Shown: piece by piece, positions 33,697-44,471 of the stretch
How positions within the stretch are numbered: position 1 is the stretch's first letter
Layout: each line of letters begins with the position of its first letter
Assembly (NCBI GenBank): GCA_035236585.1
Contig: CP141134.1
Coordinates: 18,034,414 to 18,098,413 of the forward strand
DNA length: 64,000 nt
Reading direction: 5' to 3'
DNA from: Warburgia ugandensis
Taxonomy: Eukaryota > Streptophyta > Magnoliopsida > Canellales > Canellaceae
Notes under the pieces: generated by a model
Database searches by the model: none
Seen by the model: the letters and a program-made list of their open reading frames with translations, nothing else
What the model was told of the DNA's origin: nothing
Made by a program: the position numbers and the translations under genes

Positions 33697-35700
33697 CCCA
33701 TCTCATAGCCATCCCTAACCATAAGTGCATCATAAAAAATCATAGAAGTTCACACTTTCTTCAAATGTGTAACATTCTATTCAGTGGATGTAGTAGCCAC
33801 CCTTCTTGCAACAGAATACCCTCAGTTGACTATTTTTTACATTGTGGCTAGGGTCTTAGTGGATATGCCACTATATTTTGTTGTTATTGCCTCATCCTAA
33901 ATCTAACTTAATATTCATGTTGATGTTAGCATCATAAATTTGAGTCATAAAATATGATACATTATTGCCTCGACCTTGAAACATGCCAAGCTACTTTTAA
34001 TAAAGGAAAATACCTATGTGTTTGAGTCACAAATGCTCTTACCAATCTAGCATCTTTTGAGCACCATATTCTTAAAATCCTTCTTAGGTAACTATGGCAA
34101 GGATAGAATAGAATACTAGTATGAGCATCATCTTTGTGGCTTTGTATAAGACTTATGATGTACCTAAGATAGATAATAGACACTCCTAGGACTACACATT
34201 CTCACTCATCATGGGCGATCAACTTTATAGGGATCTGCATTAGGCACTTGCTCATGGTGAGGTGCAACTAATGTGTCATAGGTGCAACTTTGTAGGGATC
34301 TGTCATGATGGCAATGTTGTCTTCATGGTGTAGCGGACATCCGTTGTGTGGAGAAAAAACACTAAAGGAGCGTCTTCTTAATCTAGTGGAAGATTTGCAA
34401 CTTCAAAGAAGGAAAGGATAATTTCTAGAGCCTTTGCCATGCAGATCATCATGTTATTAATGCTAGAAGGAGATTTTGACTGAGTGTTCTTAGACTCCAA
34501 GGCATGAAGTTACCTAACATATAGGTGACTGGTGGCTAGAATATACTGAAGTGTGGCTAGCTTATACCTAAGTGATGCCGACTTGTATTATGGAGATGCA
34601 AGAGTGTATTCTAGGGATGGATGATGATAACAACTTTTGTAAACTCCTACAACACTATTGAGCCATGGGCCATTGTCAGTTGGGTAGAGTGCTCCCGTGG
34701 ACTGACCCAGATGAATTAGATGATGAGAAACATCTACACATGGTCTCCTTTTATTTCTTTTCATTTGTGACAATTTGCCATCTATCACTTATGTCAACTT
34801 CTAGAGCATGTCTTGGAATTATTATCCTTGAAGGAGGTATTTATGGCATAGGATCAACATCCATGCCGTTCTGCAACCTTTCATTTAAGAGATAGACTCG
34901 CCTCTTGCTTTCCCACTTAGATCTAGAGTCCAAGTCTTGTGTGATAGGCTTTCTAGGTTGGCAACTTAGCCATTCTCACCATTGAAGTAGCATAACCAAC
35001 ATGCATTCCAAGCAACCTTCTATTTCTTTCACTTAGTTAGTCCTTGAAGAAATTTTTTTATTTGTGGATACTTCTAGTCATAAGTTAGAACATCATTATC
35101 TTCTTCTATATCATATTCATTGTTTGACTCTAAACCCTCTAGCGTTAGACTCATCATCTCATGTAGGGTGCATCATATTTTGCTTTGTGCTTTAAGCATG
35201 TTAGTGTAAATTTAGACTATATTATAGTCACCCTCATAATGAAATTGGATGAGGATGGTATCAAGCGGTAATTCAAATGCTGTTAGTTGGGAAGGTGAGG
35301 CTTCTAAGGGTGACTCTAATTCTTTCTGTAGAGCTTCAAGTAGGTGGATGATGGTGGGTATTTCTAGATTTTGTAGTTCCCAAAATGAATCAGAGATGGG
35401 AACTATGCGATGATGTTGATGAGGCTTTTGATTGTTTTACTCTATTCACTTTTAGGGTTCCTAGTTCTTATTCTTGGAGATGTAATAGTCCTCAAGGGTG
35501 TAGTTGATAAGCCTATGGTATGGGAAAAATAGTGGGTCATTGACCTTATTAGATTCCTTAGCTCTCTTGGACTACAGTATCTCAAGACTCTTAGTCTTCA
35601 AACACTACTTGAAGATACATGGGATATCCTATTTCAAGAATCTATAATTTCATTATGGTTTAGGGACTCTTTGTTGTATCTCCTATTATGGAGTCTTATC
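33697..35700. other. Undefined sequence, probably decayed retroelement
   Basis: No motif I can name on either strand. It lies downstream, in element sense, of the gag-like remnant at 35700-36340, so it could be decayed pol or a 3' region of the same element. Short open frames (33962-34183 minus, 34588-34788 minus, 34665-34895 plus) have no domain. Confidence 0.4.
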
Positions 35701-36959
35701 TCTGATTATTGGCATTGGAAAGAGTTATTTTTAAGCTCTATAAATGTATCATTATAGGGTGGTTGTGATTACCCTTTTCTCCTTGCTTCTTGTTATTATT
35801 GAATGTGGTCATATAGGGCATAGAATTGCACCTTGGACAGCATTATTAGGAAGTCTCTTGAAAAAATTTCCAATCATTGTGCCCCAGGACACGAAGTTCT
35901 TGAAGTTGTTGAGCACATTTTTCAATAATAATAACAACATGTTAAGATTTTCAAAGCACATTGTCACTAAAGGGTGTAGGAGGCCCATGTTCTTCTCCAC
36001 TACCATCTCATTGGGTTTGATAGCTGTACTAGTTAGCTTAGTCAAGCTAACATTCCTTCTTGTACTGTTAAAGTGGGTAAGGAAATACTTTTGCATGTGT
36101 TTTTAGTTAGGGATAGAATTGGGGCCTAGGTTATTGAACTAGATGAAGGCCTTTTCTCATAGGATCTTGATGAATTATCTCCATGGAGTGGGACTATTAT
36201 TGTTTGTGTCTCTACATTTGGCAATAAGATGGACCAAGTGTTCCTTGGGGCATCCAATTTTGTCATAGATGCAGAAGTCAAGTCTCTTAAACCTAGGTGG
36301 GAAAGGGAAATCATGCACCTCAGGTGGGTACTTTTGTTAGGTTAAAATGCGAAATGGGTTCATGACATTTAGTTTGTGAAGGCTTTCATTAATTAACCAT
36401 CTTATTGTGTCTACATCAAAGAATAAGGGTCCTCCCTTATGGTTAAGTTAGAGGGAGCCAATTGGTTGGCCTTAAGGTTTTCTATTTCAACATTTTTCTC
36501 CACCATTTTTTGTTGGAGCTTGTGGAGTTGCTTTGCTAGATTCACTATCCTAGTGATCATGATAGCAACTAGCCTCGGTGCTAGTTGTAGGAACTCCTCA
36601 ATGTGAAGTGCTAAGGGTTTCCTTTTTAGACCTTGTCATAGCGTTTGCAAGAAGAAGAAGCCCAATTTCTTCTTTCACTGGCATTTAACCAATGCTTGTT
36701 AGCTTGGTGTTGTTTATCCATGTGATTGATGAAGGCATCTAGTTCATCCTTAATATAAACCATGAGGGAGGCAAAGACCTTTTCCCTCTTTGTAGGAGTG
36801 GATTAGGGAGCAATGTCAATGGGCCACTCAACCTATTTTTGGTGTAGGTCTACTTCGCTTTCTTTGGCAAGTCAATTGATGATTCCATAGATGGTGGAAC
36901 CTTTTTGGCTTGACTCTCTTTTAATTTTCTCATTACATTGAGGTACATTTCTGTGGTCC

Positions 36960-37021
<62 letters not shown>

Positions 37022-37040
37022 GTTGCCAAGGTAGTGTTCA
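35700..37040 (-). pseudogene. gag: Gag remnant of a Tat/Ogre-like gypsy element
   Basis: On the minus strand at about 36237-36305 the text reads PPRFKRLDFCIYDKIGCPKE. This resembles the gag signature of the Tat lineage (a P-x-F-K-x-P-D-F segment, then Y-D, then a G-C/N-P-x-x-H-L segment). Downstream, an open frame at 35809-36096 may cover the C-terminal half of the capsid region, in a shifted frame. Upstream, 36850-37041 encodes a run of asparagines from an AAT microsatellite, followed by a lysine-rich stretch. Stops are frequent. Lineage assignment is by motif resemblance only. Confidence 0.45.
36961..37020. repeat. Microsatellite (TTA)n, about 20 units
   Basis: An uninterrupted TTA/ATT run of about 60 bp. 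In the minus-strand gag-like frame it reads as about 19 asparagines. Confidence 0.97.
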
Positions 37041-37693
37041 TCTACCTTTTCAAAGTCTTCAGGGCTATTTTTATAGTGGGTTGGACCTAGTTTGATAGGT
37101 ATGTGTAAAAGACACAATATTACTAGAGTTGGATGATTTTCCCTTCTCACAAATGGAGAGTTTATTGGAAAAACAAACTTTGGGATTATTTACTTATGGG
37201 CTAGGAGAGCCCTTATCCTCCTTCTTGGGTGAGGGGTGGGGGTGGCTTGTGGGATTGTTTTATTAGAAGTGACTGGGGACTCAGATTCCCCAAGTCTAGT
37301 GGATTGAGGTTTTCTTGCACCTATCTTGACCCTCAACTATCTTAAAAAAGGGAGGTGGATAGTGGTCGGTACCTTAGGAGTTGTACCCCCTGCACCTTGG
37401 CATGGTGCATTCTTTGGGAAGGATTTTGTGTTGCTACCCATGCGAAGGGAGGCTGTACTATCACTAGCACACTTGCAACACCATTGAATAGTGCATCCTT
37501 TATAAGAAGAATATAGATATGACGCTAAGGAGGGGGCTTAGAGATATTGCTAGCATGATTGTTAGCACCTTTAGATGGTGCACTCTTGGTAGGTGAAGTG
37601 GAGTTGCTACCCTGAAGAGGGGAACTTTGAGCCTTCGGCTTAGCTGTGGCATGTATTTTGATAACATCAATGGGGATGTGGATAAAGGTTATT

Positions 37694-37712
37694 ATCCATG
37701 ATGAAGGCACCA
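37694..37712 (-). other. Candidate primer binding site of the Tat-like remnant
   Basis: In minus sense TGGTGCCTTCATCATGGAT. It matches the tRNA-Asp-type site at 12 of 19 positions and lies just upstream of the first gag-like frames (37525-37713). It is weak on its own; position and orientation are what support it. Confidence 0.35.
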
Positions 37713-37715
37713 ATT

Positions 37716-37907
37716 ATAACTTCTTGATTTTTACCTCAATAAATATGTTTAAATTGCATGGATGAGTATATGAATATAAGATTGTTTATATAGTAATGAA
37801 AAACATGATCATGTTCGAGGAGATTGGATGGTTAGGATAAGTACTTAAACATCTTAACCATAGGTGAGAAGGATGGCTAGGTTGACTTAACCTAAGCGCA
37901 TCATAAC

Positions 37908-37966
<59 letters not shown>

Positions 37967-38609
37967 ATTTATACGAAAGATGAAGGTTAGAATTGAACCG
38001 TGATGAACCACACAACTAACTAAAGAATGGGAGTGCATGATTGGCTAGAAACATGTCCCACACATGCATGACATCTAGGGATTCACTTGGGATTGCACAA
38101 AGAAACTAGAAGAGGCACTTATTTTAGAAAAGGGAGGAGGCACCTAGTTTTTAGCTAAGCTGGGAGACAAAAAATTGTGAAAAATAATAAATTAGGGGGC
38201 TTAGAGTGGGGTTTCATGTGAAAGGAAAATGGGAGTCCATCTAGGAGAATAAGTCCTAGGTTAGATGGGAAACCAAACAGGAAAAGCACATAAAGTGAAA
38301 CTTTTAGCCTGTAACCAAAAAAAGGAAAAAAATAATAAAAGAAGGGAACTTTTACTATAAAAAATGTCTAGTCTAGACCTGGGAGCAGGGGAAAACATGG
38401 ACATTAGAGGAGAAAGGGGAAGAATAAAGAAAGAAGAAAAGAAGAGAACCAGGTAGGGTGGTGGTTAAATTTTTGTGTTAGAGTTTTCCAAAAGAGTTAT
38501 CATCAATCAAATGATGGTTTTGAAAGAGTTTCAATAATTTTCCATGCTAGGTTATCTTAGTCTTCTCCATCGTTAGGTTTGATTTCATGCTAGGGTTTTA
38601 CAGAGATCC
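37716..38609 (-). repeat. Candidate 5' LTR of the Tat-like remnant
   Basis: About 0.9 kb between the candidate primer site and TGTAAAACCCTAGC (minus-strand start, 38596-38609). No second copy is visible in this window, so the LTR call rests on position alone. It contains the AG microsatellite and an A/G-rich stretch (38290-38450). Confidence 0.25.
37909..37960. repeat. Microsatellite (AG)26
   Basis: 52 uninterrupted bases of AG. Purity and length suggest it is young or still mutable. Confidence 0.97.
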
Positions 38610-38643
38610 TTGCATGTTTGACTTGCATCTAGGTTTTATTTCA

Positions 38644-40955
38644 TGTCACGGAAATTCCCATGACTTTTCATAAAGAGAATACCATGATTTGATTATGATT
38701 ATGTATCATATGTTTTTGCTATATGATTGATTGATAACTATTGGATTGTTGAATGTTCTGAATCAAGTATCTGATGTATTTTTCCATGAAATTTATGTCA
38801 TATTTTTTGTAATTGGATACTTCACAATGACAAGAGAGTTATATTTGGAAATTATGATGAAATCATGAGTAAATTTTATGGTTTTGTCACTACTTCACAC
38901 AATGACTTTTGTTCTTGTAGACAAGTTGAAGAATCTCATAATTTAATATTTGAGGCAATTATGATAAGATTTGAGTAAAAAATAAGTTGATATACAAGTT
39001 GGTTTTATAGACTTCTTGACATAGATTTTCTACATAAAATTATCTTGAAAGATTTGAAATCTAGAAAGTTATCATAAAAGATTTGAAAATTAGGTTCAAA
39101 CCAGACCCCAGATGTGACTAAATTTACTATGGATGCAAGGCTTATTCAATAAGGAACAACGTAGAAGAAACCAATCACAAAAGTAAGATCTTTAAATTAA
39201 TAGTTAAATAGCAAAAACCTACTGGTTGGTGACAATAGGCATATTGTGGACACTATACTAAGACCTAATTGTTCTCTTGACTTAATGAACCCAGTTGTAG
39301 GTGTTGATGGTTAATTAACTCACTCAATTGGTAGATAACAAAGCAAAATAAAGTAAATCATTTAACCTACCTAGGTTTAGCACTCACATAGCATATTAAG
39401 AATTAACCATAGGTATAGGTGAACTAGATGGACTACTTAGATTGTAAATTACTTTGAACATATAAATGAAGTTAGACTAGATGAATCATGATTCAAATAA
39501 GCATTAGAGGAGTTATAAGACATTTAAACAAATCAAATAAGAATATCATGAATAATGAGAACCTTAAGAATAAAAACTAGACCTTAATCACTAGTGGTAG
39601 ATCACTTAATTCTAAGAGAGGATAAATGTTGTGAAACTTATATGACCAAGCTTGTTAAAGAATAATATCCATGGGGCATCCTTACATTTGAAAACATACC
39701 TAAATCTCATTGTCTTACACCTCATAAGTTTTTTTGGAATGATAATTGTGGACCTAACCATTCTACATTAGTTTATGAAGCATGATGTGGTTAATTTTCT
39801 ATTAGAAGCTATTGAAGAGCATAGGAGAATTGTGTATGTTTGAGTTGTAGACTCCCATGACCTAGAGGAGTGTGATGATATAATTATGTTTGAATATCAT
39901 TGAAATATGTTCATGAGATTGAGAAATTTCATGTGCCTTGAGATGCTTTTTGTGTAAGCATTGAAATTTTATGTGATATATTCATACTATTATAATGTAT
40001 GTATGTATGGACCCTATATGAGTGAGATTTGGATGTGATACGAGGGCGCTGAGACATCCTATGACTAAAGCGTGTTGTGAGATGGTTGTAATACCCTAGG
40101 GCACTATTCTAGGAGGGTTTAGATTGTTCCTTGACCTCCGAACATGTTACCTCCCAATAGTATGGCCTTTGGTTTGGTAAGTAATGTGACATGGGCAAAT
40201 TGCTTCTTGTGTGTTCCGCCTCCCCATGAGTGCCATGAGTTCGATGTTATCTACAAATGAGAGTAGATGGGTGATATTTTCTACTACATGCATAGTTTCC
40301 TATGCCTTCTTTGGACAAGTGAGAGTTAGACCATTTCCTATGAGGCCTATGGCAAGGCACTACCACACAGATATAAGATCTATTAGTTATTATATATGTA
40401 CAAGATTATTTAGTATTACAATACTCTTTCTAGCTATTATTCATTCCAAATTGGATATTTGATATCTACTTAGAAAGTTATACTTGGCATTTGTTCCATA
40501 TGTGATATTGATCATGCTATGTCAAATGAATTCTGAGGTTTTTAAACCTAGTTCAGGGATTTTTCTATTGAGTATTCGTACTCATCCCGTACAACAATTT
40601 TAGGGGAGATTCATAGAGCTGAACATAATTTGGGCTCTTATTTAAATTTATCATTGATAGACATGTAATAACTCAAATTTATTACATGCGATACTTTTAT
40701 AGATTTATTAGTTGACTATGGCAATGATAATGGATCTTGAATGTGCTCATATGGTATTAATTATTTTGATTATATGAGAAGCTTTTTTTTTGTTAGGGAT
40801 GCCCAAAATTTAAGAAGTGGTTTTGAAAAATAATGTATATGAATGCTCTTATCCTTTCATAAATGTTTTATTTTATTTTTTTCTAAATTTAGGTTACCAT
40901 GACATTTTTAAAAGATATTTCTAAGGAAACTATTTCGTAAAACCCAAGTCATCAT
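38644..40955 (+). repeat. 5' LTR of element F
   Basis: The end is well supported by the primer site and by likeness to element C. The start TGTCACGGAAATTCCCATG (38644) is chosen for its resemblance to the TGTCAC-type starts of such LTRs and is uncertain. It contains GAGTATTCGTACTCAT (40570-40585), a decayed form of the palindrome conserved in the C and D LTRs, and a region near 40040-40130 rich in short GC blocks. Confidence 0.5.
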
Positions 40956-40958
40956 AGT

Positions 40959-40970
40959 TAGGATTAGAGC
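40959..40970 (+). other. Primer binding site of F (tRNA-iMet type)
   Basis: TAGGATTAGAGC matches TGGTATCAGAGC, the complement of initiator tRNA-Met, at 9 of 12 positions. It is followed by atagttg as in intact relatives. Confidence 0.65.
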
Positions 40971-41309
40971 ATAGTTGAGGTTGTTCATAGGCAAGCAACT
41001 AGTACCATAAAAAAACATCAAAAGTATGTCTAAAAGTTTTAGGTTCATTAGTTAGAATGAATTGAGAACTTACTAGGATTTTCTTTTGATGAACATATAC
41101 ATATGGAACCTAAGAGCCCTAAAGTTGATCCCTAGTTGTCCGCTAATGAGCCAACCCCTACAAAGGAACAACTTGCCTTGCAGAGGAGAGATTGAACCCA
41201 GTTGGAAAACTAGAAAATGGAGAAGTCTAGGACAATGCTATAGATGAAATAGTGGAGTTTCTTCTTTAGAGGGCAATGTAAAGGCTCATGGCATGTGGCT
41301 AAGGAGGAG

Positions 41310-41751
41310 AGGTAGGTGCAGAGAAAGAGGATACTCTTATAGAATTTAAGAAGACTGCATCGAAGTTCAATTGTGAGGAAGTGTCTGCAACTACTAAGAC
41401 AAGGATCTATGAGATAGAGAATACTTTTGAGGCAATGAGGATACCCAAGGATAGACAAGTGACATCGGCCATCGCAAAGGGAACACATTTTGAGGATGGT
41501 GAGGAGATTCTATGGATAGACTTTAAGGCTATGTTTGTTGATAAATATTTTCCTAATCACATAAAGGAGAAGAGGGACCTAGAATTCTTTCTTTGGTGCA
41601 AGATTTGATGACTATAGAGCAATATGAGAAAAAAATCATGAAGTTGGGGAGGTTTTCCCTGTAGAGAAGAAGGCAGCTCCAAATTTTGTATGGGAATTAC
41701 ACTATAGACTACGGTTAATGATTTCATAGCTAACCACCTATCGAATAACCA
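41310..41751 (+). pseudogene. gag: F gag fragment (chromovirus-like capsid)
   Basis: An open stretch from about 41310 to TGA at 41606-41608. Capsid landmarks: ENTFEAMRIPKDRQVTSAIA (about 41419-41480), then EEILWIDFKAMFVDKYFPNH (about 41504-41563) and IKEKRDLEFFLW. After the stop and a frame shift the family continues MTIEQYEKKIMKLGRFS (about 41609-41660). This is the conserved helix-rich gag core of plant Ty3/gypsy chromoviruses. Nucleocapsid and all of pol are absent. Confidence 0.85.
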
Positions 41752-41756
41752 AGTAA
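41752..41756. repeat. Target-site duplication AGTAA, left of G
   Basis: AGTAA directly before the LTR start TGTTGAGTG. The same pentamer lies at 52182-52186, directly after the LTR end ACAAACA. Confidence 0.7.
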
Positions 41757-43675
41757 TGTTGAGTGTTCATTTTTATACCCAAAACCCTAAATTTGGGATT
41801 GTTTTTGTCCATTTTATAGTTCTTTTTCACATTTATAGTATAGATTTGCATTAAGACACTTATTTTCAGGGTTTGGTCAATTTGAAGTAATTATGCGTTA
41901 AAATATGTTGTATAATACTAATTAGTTTTTTTTCTTATGCTTTGTAGGTGGTAGATCAAGATATAAATTTTAGACCAAGTCAATCAACATTCTAGATCTT
42001 TGACCAAGGTTAGTTAAAAATGGATGGCTCAAAACAATCTAGGATGAATGTTAGATGATTCAGATTGAATCAAAACAAGAGGCCTCACTTCTAACATTTT
42101 TCAAGTACAGAGGGTGTCGTATCAATTTCATCACATTCTAAGTTATCACAAAGAAGTAAACTTATTTTGGAAAAGATTATGCATGTAGGCCCTGCACATT
42201 GTCTCTCATTCTCACATACATAAAGGGCCCACCACTTGAGGAAAATGTGTTTTACTTGGAAAAGAGGTTAAGGTGTGTTATAAAAGGGGTGTGAGAAGAG
42301 AAGGAACCAACTTGGCTACTAGGACATTCAAAATTAGAAAGAGGGGCTTCATAACAAAAGTGTGTATTTCTTTCTACTAAAGTGACTTGCTTAGAGAAGT
42401 TTATAGAGATTATGCTACATAGGAAGTTTGGGACGCTTGTATATGATTAATTAGAAAGAGCAAGTTGGTGTATTATTTCAAAATAGAGAGGGTACAGTGA
42501 ATTAGGAGGAGAGGCAGGCTTAGGGATAAGGGCTTGGATGGTTTATATTAGTGGAGATAGCATGTTGGAATGTGATCTTTTGGCATTATATACATTAGAA
42601 GGGAGCTACTAAATAGAAGGTGCTTTAATTCAAAAGGAGATAAAGTTTTTAGCAAGTGGTCTCTAAAAAGGAGTCTTAGATGTCATTATGTAAGAATTAG
42701 TGGGGAGAGTTTGGGTTAGTTAGTGAAGTAGACAAGGAAAAATGAATGAGGAGAAGAAGAAATAGTGAAGAATCAAGGTGAGAAAGAAAAGAACAAGTGA
42801 AGAGGGAAGGAAAGAAAGTAGAAAAGAAAACAAGTTTTCTACTTGTTTCCAAGGAAGGAAGAAGTAAGAAATAGGAAAAAGAAGATTGTCTCAGGGCGCT
42901 TTTTTTTTTTTTAATGTTTTATGAGTTCTAATCAATCTCTGTTGTTGTTATCTATCATATGATTAAGAAAATTAATAATTTAATTGAATATTTCATCACT
43001 GATTAGTGGGTTTTCTCAGTTGCTTTATCACAGTTCACCTAAAGACAATAATTTGCTTTAGTTTTTTCACATTTAATTTTCATTATTTGCTCATTTTTTG
43101 TTGATTCAAAGCTTCCTTATGATTCATCTTTATCTTATATATAAGTTTGCATCAATTTTCAGAGAAATTTGAATAACAAAATCATGTTTTTGAATGAAAA
43201 ATAATAACAAGGACTACTACTATGTATGCAGAAATGTGTTACTATTTTAATTAAAAATCTCAAAAATTTGTTTGATTTCTTCAAATTTGTTGACTCTGTT
43301 GGAATCTTTGGCATTCAATTGTGTTAGGTATGAAGTTTTGGTACTGAATTCAACCTAGAGTCAACAGAAATCATGAAGGAAAATCACTGGATAGATCACG
43401 CATCATCACTGTCTTCTTCATGAAAATAGTGATTTTTTGGAAATTTATGAATTGCTATTATCACTCACCAGTTTCTGTTATCTCTTTATAGCAGCTATGA
43501 TTCATTCATGATTCTAGATTTTGATTAGTGGTATTTAAAGGAAATCAAATATAAACCTTGTCATGTAGTGAATTTCTAGCAGGTAGCTATGGTTATATCT
43601 TATGCATTAAATTTTTTGCTATTGCAACAATGCCAGTGACACTCTCCTACTACTGTTTTGCTATTGTGATTGCAA
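41757..43675 (+). mobile_element. Solo LTR G, first part (Athila-like)
   Basis: Starts TGTTGAGTGTTCATTTTTATA, aligning with the A1 LTR start TGATAAGTGTTCAATTTTGTA. A TATA box (TATAAAAG, 42279-42286), a purine-rich tract (42740-42880) and a 14-base T run (about 42899-42912) follow. The LTR is interrupted near 43675 by element E and continues at 51292-52181. Together the parts give about 2.8 kb, close to the B LTR length. Flanking AGTAA repeats support one insertion. The exact point where G stops and E starts is uncertain within about 43427-43680. Confidence 0.7.
42279..42286 (+). promoter_or_regulatory. TATA box of solo LTR G
   Basis: TATAAAAG in gtgtgttataaaaggggtg, about 520 bp after the LTR start and plus-oriented, which agrees with the orientation of G. 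Confidence 0.5.
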
Positions 43676-44461
43676 GTTTTTCTTTGGAAGGGTGCTCTCT
43701 TCTATATGTATCTAATGTGGAAAGCTGTATAGTGGAGTTTTTTTCATAATGGAGATCCCCTCTCCTTCAATGTCTCTTTCATCCTACTGGCAGCCACTTC
43801 TTCTCTATGATGATCCTCTTTGCATTTCTAAAAGAGAGCTAGAGATCTAGGTGCAGTAATAACTAAAGAGATGACTGGGAATGAACAGTTTTTGAAATTG
43901 GGTTCTTCTCCTTCTCTTCTTCTATAAAGTGCTTCTACACTGCCCACTTTTTTTTTTCAACTCTTTCTTTCTTCTGTTTTAAAGCCTCAGTCCTCCATTA
44001 TCAATTTCCTTTTGTTCTGAAAACTTCCTCTTCTCTTCCATTTTTGTCTCTTTCAATTCTCTCCTTAAAGTTTCCTCTTTGGTTCTACTTAATGCCAAAC
44101 AAGTTCAACCCAACTTAGGAAACTTCCTTTGTTTCCAACTTCAACTCCTTTATTCATCTTGCATTGTAGGGCCCGTGTAGGGTGAGGATGATCTAGTATT
44201 GATCAGCTTGATCCAAGCCATCCAAATCCCAATCTTGATAATATGCAACACATAAAAATCAATTAAAATCATTTGAACTAAGTTTTATCATTTGATCAGC
44301 TCCTATGATCAACTAACTATTAAATTTTGAAAATCAATAGTTGGATGATTAATTGGAGCTAAAATTAACATTTAAGCTAAAAATTACAAAATTAAGTGAT
44401 TGGTTGATCTAATTAAAAGCTAGATTGGGGGTATTTTATTTGACATTAAACACTCAAGACA
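43676..44461 (-). repeat. 3' LTR of E, truncated
   Basis: In element sense starts TGTCTTGAGTGTTTAATG beside the polypurine tract. It matches the 5' LTR from 51291 down to about 50470 (for example around gggaatgaacagtttttga at 43868 and its partner near 50683). Beyond about 43675 the match ends, so roughly the last 1.1 kb of the LTR is missing. Confidence 0.75.
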
Positions 44462-44471
44462 CCCCCCAACC
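44462..44471 (-). other. Polypurine tract of E
   Basis: GGTTGGGGGG on the minus strand just before the LTR start. The preceding sequence gcaaaatcctggttgg parallels A1 (gcaaaatactagttgg). Confidence 0.75.

Larger units (their letters stand above)
38644..41751 (+). mobile_element. Chromovirus-like gypsy element F, 5' part
   Basis: A plus-strand LTR, tRNA-iMet-type primer site, leader and gag fragment in the correct order. The gag is cut soon after its capsid part by the target site of solo LTR G (41752-41756). No F pol was found beyond G (after 52187), so F was probably already truncated or is very decayed there. The LTR end aaacccaagtcatcatag is nearly the same as that of element C (aaaacccgggtcatcatag), which supports a related lineage. 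Confidence 0.7.

Noticed and set aside
35744-36106. Plus frame of 120 codons, Leu/Val-rich, membrane-like
   Set aside because: Antisense to the Tat-like gag remnant; the hydrophobic look is an effect of the complementary strand.
41210-41488. Minus frame of 92 codons
   Set aside because: Antisense shadow of the F gag fragment.
43420-43435. atagt as a possible E target duplication matching 51287-51291
   Set aside because: The bases after it do not resemble the E LTR end, and the E 3' LTR match stops about 250 bp away.
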